Shown here one piece after another: positions 1-5,568 of a stretch of 5,911 bases of DNA. The DNA is from Bacteroides sp. Lineage in GTDB: Bacteria > Bacteroidota > Bacteroidia > Bacteroidales > Bacteroidaceae. Location: contig JAJPZL010000494.1 in assembly GCA_021204375.1 (NCBI GenBank), forward strand, positions 1-5,911, written 5' to 3'. Below the pieces are notes generated by a model that was not told where the DNA came from, ran no database searches, and was given only the letters and a program-made list of their open reading frames with translations. A program made the position numbers and the translations under genes. Each line of letters begins with the position of its first letter. Positions within the stretch are counted from its first letter, which is position 1.

Positions 1-63
1 ATCAAAAGTCGAAGACATAGTAAATCTATGATTAAGAAACTTCTATAATAAATTAAATATACT
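1..63 (+). other. AT-rich leader of the HTCS gene, no recognisable promoter or ribosome-binding site
   Basis: Stops in the reading frame of the HTCS (46-48, 49-51) fix ATG 64 as its first start. No Bacteroidota promoter pair (TTTG near -33, TAnnTTTG near -7) is visible. There is also no purine-rich Shine-Dalgarno before the ATG, which is normal in this phylum. Bases 1-31 could be the tail of an upstream gene, but are too short to identify. Confidence 0.4.
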
Positions 64-1191
64 ATGAAGTGGAGAAGTTCAGTTTTAGTTCTCCTGGTGA
101 TGATCACATGGAATGTTGTGAAAAGTTCCAATTACTATTTCAAACATTTGGATATCCGTAACGGATTGTCTCAGAATTCTGTGTTTTGCATTTTACAGGA
201 CAGTAAAGGTTTCATGTGGTTTGGAACAAAAGATGGCTTGAACAAATTCGACGGTTATTCTTTCAAAATATACAGGAGGGAAGAGAATAAAGAGAGTTTG
301 AGAAACAATGCGGTGACCTGTATTACCGAAGATAAAAGTCTCACTTTGTGGATTGGGACGGAAAAAGGAATTTCGTGTCTGAATCTGGTTGATGAAAGTT
401 TCTGTAACTTCAATGTGAGAACCCAGTACAATGACTCTATCAGTGAATATATCAGAACGATAATTGCCCGGGATAATAAAATGTGGATACTGACAGGAAG
501 CCGGTTACTTATCTACGATTTAGTAGAGGAACACTTAAAGCAGATTGATCTCCCTATACAACAAAGAAACGATTTTATTCCTACAGCTTTATGCATTGAT
601 AAAGATAATGTAGGATGGGTTTGCTTAGAAGGGTATGGTGTTATCAGGTATGAACATGAGAAAGAACTGGTTACAACTTTATATGCTGATGAACGGCTAT
701 TGGTTTCTACCATAAGTGATTACCAAAACAACTTTTTGCTTATCGGAACAAGAGACGGTGGATTGTATAAGCTTAATAAGTTAACAGGTATTTGTGAGAA
801 GATCACCATGGACAAAAAAGTTCCTGACCTTTTTGTACGCGATATAAAACAGTTCTCGCCAACGGATGCATGGATTGGAACAGAGAATGGTATTTATATT
901 TATAACGAAAATTCAATAAAGCATCTGACGCACAATCCTTTTGACCCTTTTTCATTATCAGATAGCGCAGTTTATTCTATATGTAAAGACCAGGAAGATG
1001 GAATATGGATTGGGTCTTATTTTGGGGGTGCTGACTATATCCTAAAAGATTTTTCATTTTTCGAAAAATACTATCCGCTTAAAAACCAGAATTCCATGAA
1101 TGGCTATAGAATAAGGGAGTTCTGTGAAGATGCAGACGGAAATCTTTATATTGCAACCGAGGATGCGGGCATAAATTTTTTGAATACCTAA
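64..1191 (+). CDS. HTCS fragment 1: signal peptide and first periplasmic propeller
   Basis: This 375-residue open frame starts at ATG 64 and ends at the premature TAA. Residues 1-22 look like a signal peptide: a basic start (MKWR), the hydrophobic stretch VLVLLVMITW, then a small-residue region. The rest is made of Reg_prop blades, recognisable by the pattern D..G..W.GT..G. Clear copies are DSKGFMWFGTKDGL, KSLTLWIGTEKGI, FLLIGTRDGGL, AWIGTENGI and EDGIWIGSYFGG. The last complete blade, NLYIATEDAGI, sits just before the stop. The segment FDPFSLSDSAVYSI followed by a FEKYYP motif is typical of the first propeller in HTCS proteins. If translated alone it would give a secreted propeller with no membrane anchor or signalling domain, so it is unlikely to function as a regulator. 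Confidence 0.85.
   Translation: MKWRSSVLVLLVMITWNVVKSSNYYFKHLDIRNGLSQNSVFCILQDSKGFMWFGTKDGLNKFDGYSFKIYRREENKESLRNNAVTCITEDKSLTLWIGTEKGISCLNLVDESFCNFNVRTQYNDSISEYIRTIIARDNKMWILTGSRLLIYDLVEEHLKQIDLPIQQRNDFIPTALCIDKDNVGWVCLEGYGVIRYEHEKELVTTLYADERLLVSTISDYQNNFLLIGTRDGGLYKLNKLTGICEKITMDKKVPDLFVRDIKQFSPTDAWIGTENGIYIYNENSIKHLTHNPFDPFSLSDSAVYSICKDQEDGIWIGSYFGGADYILKDFSFFEKYYPLKNQNSMNGYRIREFCEDADGNLYIATEDAGINFLNT
1189..1191 (+). other. Premature in-frame TAA inside the HTCS propeller region
   Basis: The codon follows ...INFLNT and is followed in the same frame by TKEFTHITP..., which continues the same blade without loss of register. The blade pattern makes Gln the likeliest original residue (FLNTQTKEF), so CAA to TAA, a single C-to-T change, is the simplest explanation. 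The reading frame is otherwise unbroken from 64 to 1755. Confidence 0.9.
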
Positions 1192-1755
1192 ACCAAAGAA
1201 TTTACCCATATTACCCCAAACAGTTACCCGATAAGTCTCAGTTACTACAATGTGCAATGTTTATCCTTGTATAAGGACGAATTATGGGTCGGCACATTTA
1301 GTAAGGGCATAGATGTGATCGATTTGAAGAATCAACAAACAAGACATTACGAAAAAAGCAGTAAACCCTATTCGCTGAATAATAACGATATATTTGCCAT
1401 TTATACCGATAACACCGGTATAACCTGGATAGGCACTTCCACTGAACTGGCAAAATATGATAAAGAGAAAGATGGATTTATAAAAATGGAAGAGTTCGGT
1501 ACCATATTCGTCAGCGACATTCTTGAAGATGTAAATGGATATATGTGGTTTGCCACTTATAATATCGGAGCTATACGTTATAATCCCCGTACAGAGGAGA
1601 TAAAAAAGTTTGGATATAATCCTGAGGATTCTACAACTATTTGTTACGATAAGATAACAACTACTTTTGAGGATACGAGGAACCGTTTGTGGTTTGGTTC
1701 GGAAGATGGAGGATTCTGTTTATATAATCCGGACCAGGAAATTTTAAAAGGGTAA
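1192..1755 (+). CDS. HTCS fragment 2: second periplasmic propeller, first part
   Basis: This stretch continues fragment 1 in the same frame after the TAA. The first usable start is GTG 1252, an ordinary Val codon in the intact gene, which would give 167 residues. It contains four further Reg_prop blades, with cores DELWVGTFSKGI, GITWIGTSTELA, GYMWFATYNIGA and NRLWFGSEDGG. It has no signal peptide of its own, so independent translation would leave a propeller piece in the cytoplasm. It ends at TAA 1753-1755 just after a frameshift. The following blade resumes in the -1 frame. There is no sign that it is a separate gene. Confidence 0.8.
   Translation, partial: TKEFTHITPNSYPISLSYYNVQCLSLYKDELWVGTFSKGIDVIDLKNQQTRHYEKSSKPYSLNNNDIFAIYTDNTGITWIGTSTELAKYDKEKDGFIKMEEFGTIFVSDILEDVNGYMWFATYNIGAIRYNPRTEEIKKFGYNPEDSTTICYDKITTTFEDTRNRLWFGSEDGGFCLYNPDQEILKG
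1743..1749 (+). other. -1 frameshift site in the HTCS; matches slippery heptamer T_TTA_AAA
   Basis: The upstream frame reads GAA ATT TTA AAA GGG TAA. Re-reading one base at AAA gives ...EILK followed by RVTTVHGLSS, which joins the two blades exactly as the family pattern requires. A loss of one base from the T4 or A4 run explains this. The site also fits the X_XXY_YYZ pattern for programmed -1 frameshifting in the correct phase, but I see no strong stimulatory hairpin just downstream. Because the gene has other lesions, a homopolymer deletion or sequencing error is more likely than programmed shifting. Confidence 0.75.
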
Positions 1756-2561
1756 CTACAGTGCATGGTTTATCCAGCAATGTGGTGCATAAAATATTAG
1801 AAGACGATGACCACACTTTATGGATCAGTACAAACAACGGTTTGGTTCGCTATCTTCCTGAAACAGAAGAAATACAGCAATTCAACTCAGTGAATAGTCT
1901 TCTTAGTAAACAATTCAATTATAACTCAGGAATAAAAGCAGGTGATGGCAAACTCTATTTCGGCAGCATTAACGGGATGATTTCGTTTAACCCCAGAGAA
2001 TTTGAAAAGAATGATTATAAACCTGCTGTAGTTTTAACTGATTTCCAGATATTCAATAAAAGTGTCCCCATCCGGAAGGAGGGGTCGTCATTACAAAAAT
2101 CCATTTCATTTACCGATACAGTCCGGCTGAATCATAAACAATCTTCGTTTAGTTTTAGCTTTTCCGCTCTTAGCTACACCGCTTCTGAAATGAACAAATA
2201 TGCTTATAAACTGGAAAATATAGACAAGGATTGGATGTACACAGATCATAATACAAAAGTTTCGTACAGTAACATTGTGCCTGGTCATTATGTGTTCAGG
2301 GTCAAAGCAAGTAACGACAAGGACCATTGGAACGGCAAAGAAACATTTGTTCATATTCTTATTACTCCTCCCTGGTGGAAAGCGACCTGGGCCTATTGTA
2401 TGTATCTTACATTGACCATTGCTCTTATGTATGGACTCATTAGACTTTATATCCGAAAAGCCAGAAAAAAGAACCATCGTATACAAAAGATGATGGAAAG
2501 AAAAAGAAAGGAAGAGATTTACACGGCAAAAATAGATTTTTTTTACCAATATTGCTCATGA
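1749..2561 (+). CDS. HTCS fragment 3: last propeller blades, Y_Y_Y domain, membrane helix and linker
   Basis: This is the third reading segment of the HTCS; the first in-frame start codon is GTG 1761. It holds the last two blades (HTLWISTNNGLV and GKLYFGSINGMI) and then the Y_Y_Y immunoglobulin-like domain. The latter is recognisable from SALSYTA, YAYKLENIDKDW and the closing VFRVKASNDKDHWNG. The usual ITPPWW motif comes just before a single membrane helix (about bases 2379-2455) that ends in basic RLYIRKARKK. A charged helical linker, probably a coiled coil, follows (EERK-rich). The frame runs off at the T8 tract to TGA 2559-2561, adding the spurious tail YQYCS and losing the kinase. Confidence 0.82.
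   Translation, partial: RVTTVHGLSSNVVHKILEDDDHTLWISTNNGLVRYLPETEEIQQFNSVNSLLSKQFNYNSGIKAGDGKLYFGSINGMISFNPREFEKNDYKPAVVLTDFQIFNKSVPIRKEGSSLQKSISFTDTVRLNHKQSSFSFSFSALSYTASEMNKYAYKLENIDKDWMYTDHNTKVSYSNIVPGHYVFRVKASNDKDHWNGKETFVHILITPPWWKATWAYCMYLTLTIALMYGLIRLYIRKARKKNHRIQKMMERKRKEEIYTAKIDFFYQYCS
2537..2544 (+). other. T8 homopolymer with +1 frameshift just before the HTCS kinase H-box
   Basis: The family motif KIDFFTNIAHEIRTPLTL needs GAT TTT TTT ACC, a run of seven T. The window has eight, so the frame shifts by one and terminates at TGA 2559-2561. The correct frame resumes at ACC 2545. The phosphoacceptor His codon is CAT 2557-2559 and overlaps the premature stop. A one-base homopolymer insertion is the simplest explanation. 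Confidence 0.88.
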
Positions 2562-3807
2562 GATACGTACTCCACTAACTCTTATTAAAGTACCTCTGGA
2601 CTATATATTAAATACGGATGTAAGCAAAGAAGAATTAAAAGAAAATCTTTTGACGATGGAACGTAATACGGATCGTTTACTGACACTGATCAATCAACTC
2701 CTGGATTTCAGGAAAACTGAATCCAAAGTACTTCGTCTTAACTTTGAACAAACAGATATAGGAGAGCTGGTTCACAACATTTATATCCGCTTTAAATCGG
2801 CTGCTCAGCAAAAGGGGTTAAATATAACTATTGAATTACCCCATGAACTGCTTATTGCCTCTGTTGATAAAGAAGTCATCACTAAAGTTTACAGTAACTT
2901 ATTTACCAATGGGATTAAATATTCCAAAAGCTATATGCATATTTTCATAAACCACAATCCGGAACATAAATACTTTGAGGTAAGAGTAAATAACGACGGA
3001 GAACCTATTCCCATAGAGTTTCGCGATAAAATATTCGAAGCATTTTTTCAGCTGAATGATAAGAACAGCCAGAATCAATCCGGTTCTGGTATCGGACTGG
3101 CTTTAGCCAGCTCGTTGATTCAACTTCATAAGGGTCAGATTTTTATTGATAATAACCAAACCGAATGTACATCCTTTGTAGTACATGTTCCGACTAATAT
3201 GGATAAATCCGGAATAAATGCCCGGGGATCAACTCAAAAGGAGGTTTTCAACAAACACCCCATAAACGAGTCAGTACACAATAGTCAAACAACCATCCTG
3301 ATTGTAGAGGACAATGAAGAATTACTCACTTTCGTCTCCGAAAAGTTGGGTAAAAGCTATGAAATTGTAAAAGCTAATAACGGTGCTGAAGCATTGGAGA
3401 TCATGGAGAAACATAAGGTCAGTATCATTGTTTCTGATATTATTATGCCTATTATGGATGGGGTGGAGTTATGTAAAACGATCAAATCCGATATACAAAC
3501 ATGTCATATTCCTGTTATTCTGTTGACTGCCAAAACCAATCTCAATAGTAAAATTGAGGGATTGAAAGCAGGAGCAGATGCTTATTTGGAAAAACCTTTC
3601 TCTTTATCACATCTGCTGGTACAAATATCTAATTTATTGGAGAATCATGAAAAATTAAGAAAAAACTTTGCCGGTAATCCATTTATCGCAACGAATACCA
3701 TGGCACATACCAAAGCCGATGAAATATTTTTAAATAAACTAACCGATGTAGTGAGACAGAATATAGAAGAAGAAATTTCAGTGTGGATGAACTGGCCAGT
3801 GCTATGA
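2545..3807 (+). CDS. HTCS fragment 4: histidine kinase and receiver domains
   Basis: This segment holds the cytoplasmic signalling core. The H-box FTNIAHEIRTPLTL has its His at 2557-2559, followed by LLTLINQLLDFRKTE, the second dimerisation helix. The HATPase domain shows an N-box (NLFTNGIKYS, key Asn near 2908), a G1-like NNDGEPIP, an F-box IFEAFFQ and a G2 box GSGIGLALA. The receiver has the acidic pair Glu 3307-3309 and Asp 3310-3312, phosphoacceptor Asp 3436-3438 in VSDIIMP, Thr 3526-3528 and Lys 3592-3594 in LEKPF, so every key residue is present. The only start candidate after the H-box is TTG 2650, which would exclude the phosphoacceptor His. The frame ends at TGA 3805-3807 after a shift that removes the DNA-binding domain. 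Confidence 0.9.
   Translation, partial: TNIAHEIRTPLTLIKVPLDYILNTDVSKEELKENLLTMERNTDRLLTLINQLLDFRKTESKVLRLNFEQTDIGELVHNIYIRFKSAAQQKGLNITIELPHELLIASVDKEVITKVYSNLFTNGIKYSKSYMHIFINHNPEHKYFEVRVNNDGEPIPIEFRDKIFEAFFQLNDKNSQNQSGSGIGLALASSLIQLHKGQIFIDNNQTECTSFVVHVPTNMDKSGINARGSTQKEVFNKHPINESVHNSQTTILIVEDNEELLTFVSEKLGKSYEIVKANNGAEALEIMEKHKVSIIVSDIIMPIMDGVELCKTIKSDIQTCHIPVILLTAKTNLNSKIEGLKAGADAYLEKPFSLSHLLVQISNLLENHEKLRKNFAGNPFIATNTMAHTKADEIFLNKLTDVVRQNIEEEISVWMNWPVL
3781..3786 (+). other. Frameshift at the receiver/HTH junction of the HTCS, probable GT duplication
   Basis: The sequence reads TCA GTG TGG ATG AAC TGG. The expected protein, EEEISVDELASAMNMS, needs TCA GTG GAT GAA CTG. Removing one GT (or TG) unit restores the frame, so a two-base tandem duplication is the simplest explanation. 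A one-base loss that keeps one extra residue before DELAS is also possible. Downstream codons continue without further breaks to the natural stop at 4044-4046. Confidence 0.78.
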
Positions 3808-4046
3808 ATATGAGCCGTACCAGTTTGCACCGGAAAATAAAAGGTGTATCCGATCTTACTCCCGGAGATTTTATCCGTTTGGTGCGATTAAAAAAGGCGG
3901 CTGAACTACTACAAGAGGGAGAATACAGAATTAATGAAATATGTATCCTGGTAGGTTTCCACTCCCAAGCATACTTTACGAAAAGTTTTCAGAAACAATT
4001 TGGTATTTTGCCAAAAGACTTTATTAAGAAGGTCAATCAGAAGTAA
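3783..4046 (+). CDS. HTCS fragment 5: AraC-type DNA-binding domain
   Basis: This is the C-terminal output domain, 87 residues if begun at GTG 3783, which is a Val codon in the intact gene. It has two helix-turn-helix units of the AraC/XylS type. The first is DELASAMNMSRTSLHRKIK; the second is INEICILVGFHSQAYFTKSF, followed by the family's closing pattern QKQFGILPKDF. The connecting helix carries DFIRLVRLKKAAELL. In HTCS proteins this domain binds promoter DNA of polysaccharide-utilisation genes after receiver phosphorylation. It ends at TAA 4044-4046, the true C-terminus of the gene. It overlaps the end of fragment 4 by 25 bases, but with no visible ribosome-binding site I do not regard it as an independent gene. 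Confidence 0.85.
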   Translation: MDELASAMNMSRTSLHRKIKGVSDLTPGDFIRLVRLKKAAELLQEGEYRINEICILVGFHSQAYFTKSFQKQFGILPKDFIKKVNQK

Positions 4047-4069
4047 TATTATAGGAGTAACTTTAGCAG

Positions 4070-4114
4070 ATTAAGGTGGCTTGTCTCAAGCAAATACGGA
4101 CTCACCACCTTAAT
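4070..4114. repeat. Intergenic 10-bp perfect inverted repeat, possible shared terminator or RNA structure
   Basis: ATTAAGGTGG at 4070-4079 is the exact reverse complement of CCACCTTAAT at 4105-4114, with a 25-base spacer. The spacer itself holds a small hairpin, CTTG-TCT-CAAG (4080-4090), directly abutting the left arm. It lies between two convergent genes, where a bidirectional terminator is expected. However, neither strand has an immediate T tract and the loop is long, so it is not a textbook intrinsic terminator. The rest of the 97-base gap holds nothing I can name. Confidence 0.5.
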
Positions 4115-4143
4115 GATCAAATTAATACCTGTTTTCTTCTATC

Positions 4144-4788
4144 TCATTTGTTCAATGAGTTGCATATCCCGTCATTGATCTCTTTCACCTTTTTCTCCTC
4201 AAGCCTAATTACTTTCCTATCATACGTCATTAATCCATTAACTTCGATTTCCACATCGGTTGTCTGAGTATAAACCGCCGCAGAAAAACCTCTTTCGATT
4301 AAATCGTATAGCTGTCGGGTATATTTTATATATTCTTTGGTAGCCTCCTCCGAAGAATTAAACTGAATATACCCCCAATTATGGTCAGGTTCCCATACAT
4401 TATCTTTCAGTACTAAACCTATTCCTCCATATTCGCCGAGTACATTTACGCGTTGGGCATCAAATAGATACATTTCCGGAGCCGGATAATTATGTAAATC
4501 CAGTATATCTCCGCAGGTGTAATGGTTTCCACCACTGGCCGTATTTACTATGCGGGTGGGATCGTATTGTTGGGTCCATTCAGCGATTTCACAAGTTTTG
4601 AACTGGCCCCAGGCTTCATTAAACGGAACCCAGGTGCTGATACAGGAATAAGAGTAGAGATAGTCCATAATCTCCTTCCACTCTTTTCGGAAATTGTTTT
4701 CTGACCAGGCGGAACGTTGCATTTCGACCCCATTGAAATAGTTACGGTTTTGCCATTCGGGACTGCTGTCTCCACTGGGCATATCCTG
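4144..4788 (-). CDS. GH2 fragment C: C-terminal half of the TIM barrel with both catalytic glutamates
   Basis: This frame is open from just after the TGA to the natural stop. ATG 4780-4782, an internal Met in QDMPSG, would give 212 residues. It contains WVPFNEAWGQF (proposed acid/base Glu, 4615-4617), YDPTRIVNTASGGN, DLHNYPAPE and VLGEYGGIG (proposed nucleophile Glu, 4432-4434). It then has FSAAVYTQTTDVEIEVNGLMTYDR, the usual end of this GH2 subgroup. A short charged tail follows. A half barrel without its first strands is not expected to fold or be active. An automated caller would probably report it as a short beta-galactosidase. Confidence 0.85.
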   Translation of the reverse strand, partial: QDMPSGDSSPEWQNRNYFNGVEMQRSAWSENNFRKEWKEIMDYLYSYSCISTWVPFNEAWGQFKTCEIAEWTQQYDPTRIVNTASGGNHYTCGDILDLHNYPAPEMYLFDAQRVNVLGEYGGIGLVLKDNVWEPDHNWGYIQFNSSEEATKEYIKYTRQLYDLIERGFSAAVYTQTTDVEIEVNGLMTYDRKVIRLEEKKVKEINDGICNSLNK

Positions 4789-4791
4789 TCA
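4789..4791 (-). other. Premature TGA in the GH2 gene at an expected Trp
   Basis: Minus-strand codons read TTA ATC GTC TGA CAG GAT ATG CCC AGT GGA, giving LIV-stop-QDMPSG. The GH2 barrel motif LGL(I/L)VWQDMPSG predicts TGG here, so this is a one-base G-to-A change. The frame is intact on both sides. Confidence 0.92.
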
Positions 4792-5565
4792 GACGATTAA
4801 TCCTAATTGGTCGGCATGAGTATACCACCTGGCAGGTTCCACCTTAATATGCTTACGGACCATGTTAAAGCCTAAATCTTTTGTTTTGATCAGATCATAT
4901 TTTAAAGCTTCATCTGTAGGTGCCGTATATAATCCGTCGGGCCACCAACCCTGGTCCAGCAGACCAAACTGGAATAAGTCTTTATTATTCAGTTGCAGAC
5001 GCATAATTCCTTTATCATCTCGCCTGGTAGAATATTTACGCATGGCAGCGTAGCTATCCACCTCGTCAATAATCTTACCATTAGTGAGCAATGAAACTTT
5101 CAACGAATATAAAAATGGAGAAGAAGGCTCCCATAATTTTGAGTCTTTGGGCATGTTAATGACTACCGGACAACCATTAATACTTTCTCCTGAAGAGATC
5201 AGCACTTCACCATCGTAAACCTTTACGCGCAAAAGTCTGGTATCCGAAGGCCTTGATATCGAACCGTCGATAGTTAAAGTCAGGTTATCTATATTGGGAG
5301 TGATACGGAGGTTTGCTATATGCTGTTCCGCTACTGGTTCCAGCCATACAGTCTGCCATATACCGGTTACAGGGGTATACCAGATTCCATTGGGATTGCT
5401 CACTTGCTTACCCCGTGGTTGAGGGCCTTTGTCTGTTGGGTCCCAGACTTTTACGGTTAATCTATTGTTGTCTTTTCGTAGAACAGCTGTAATATCGAAG
5501 GAGAAAGGTGTATAACCGCCGGTATGGTTACCTACTTTGATACCGTTTACCCATACCTCAGTTTG
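4789..5565 (-). CDS. GH2 fragment B: rest of sugar-binding domain, Ig-like domain and first half of the TIM barrel
   Basis: After the TAG, the same frame continues with QTEVWVNGIKVGNHTGGYTPF and VKVWDPTDKGPQPRGKQ. Next comes GIWYTPVTGIWQTVWLEPV, a strongly conserved end of the GH2 sugar-binding domain. The Ig-like domain follows and ends near LWEPSSPFLYSLKV. The barrel begins around LFQFGLLDQGWWPDGLYTAP and continues to LGFNMVRKHIKVEPARWY. The frame stops at TGA 4789-4791, inside the conserved LGLIVWQDMPSG strand. The first available start, GTG 5401-5403, is an internal Val codon. This piece lacks both catalytic glutamates. Confidence 0.82.
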   Translation of the reverse strand, partial: QTEVWVNGIKVGNHTGGYTPFSFDITAVLRKDNNRLTVKVWDPTDKGPQPRGKQVSNPNGIWYTPVTGIWQTVWLEPVAEQHIANLRITPNIDNLTLTIDGSISRPSDTRLLRVKVYDGEVLISSGESINGCPVVINMPKDSKLWEPSSPFLYSLKVSLLTNGKIIDEVDSYAAMRKYSTRRDDKGIMRLQLNNKDLFQFGLLDQGWWPDGLYTAPTDEALKYDLIKTKDLGFNMVRKHIKVEPARWYTHADQLGLIV

Positions 5566-5568
5566 CTA
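5566..5568 (-). other. Premature TAG in the GH2 gene at an expected Trp
   Basis: On the minus strand the codons read GTC GAC TAG CAA ACT GAG GTA TGG, giving AVD-stop-QTEVWVNG. GH2 proteins of this group normally have AVDW followed by a VWVNG-like strand, so TGG to TAG is the simplest change. The frame continues without a shift on both sides. Confidence 0.88.

Larger units (their letters stand above)
64..4046 (+). pseudogene. Hybrid two-component system (HTCS) sensor/regulator, disrupted at four sites
   Basis: Reconstructed across its breaks, this gene encodes about 1326 residues, a normal HTCS length. The order is: signal peptide (about 1-22), fourteen Reg_prop-type blades (about 25-640, expected to form two seven-bladed periplasmic propellers), Y_Y_Y domain (about 690-770), one membrane helix (about 773-797), HisKA with phosphoacceptor His832, HATPase_c (about 930-1046), receiver with Asp1125, and a C-terminal AraC-type HTH (about 1241-1326). 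In the family, a glycan fragment binds outside the cell membrane and the cytoplasmic part activates polysaccharide-utilisation genes. The start is ATG 64, because in-frame TAA codons lie at 46-48 and 49-51. Breaks: TAA 1189-1191, -1 at 1743-1749, +1 at 2537-2544, and +2 or -1 at about 3781-3786. The family call is secure. Whether the breaks are real or sequencing errors is open. Confidence 0.93.

Noticed and set aside
1..31. Possible C-terminal tail of an upstream gene (SKVEDIVNL then TGA at 29-31)
   Set aside because: Nine codons are too few to identify a gene or choose between frames.
40..50. TATAAT-like sequence 15 bases before the HTCS start as a promoter
   Set aside because: The main Bacteroidota sigma factor uses a different -7 element (TAnnTTTG), no partner -33 element is present at the right distance, and such AT-rich matches are expected by chance.
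2106..2549. 147-codon minus-strand open frame opposite the HTCS Y_Y_Y and membrane segment
   Set aside because: It is antisense to strongly family-conserved coding sequence, and its translation has no recognisable domain. It is a shadow frame.
1252..4046. HTCS pieces as several separate genes of an operon (split sensor, kinase, receiver and HTH)
   Set aside because: Each junction falls inside a domain motif or tight linker and is repaired by a one- or two-base change. The putative starts are ordinary GTG/TTG codons without ribosome-binding sites, and the kinase start would exclude the phosphoacceptor His.
4076..4267. 63-codon plus-strand frame over the gap and the 3' end of the GH2 gene
   Set aside because: Most of it is antisense to the conserved GH2 C-terminus, its translation has no recognisable features, and its start lies within the inverted repeat.
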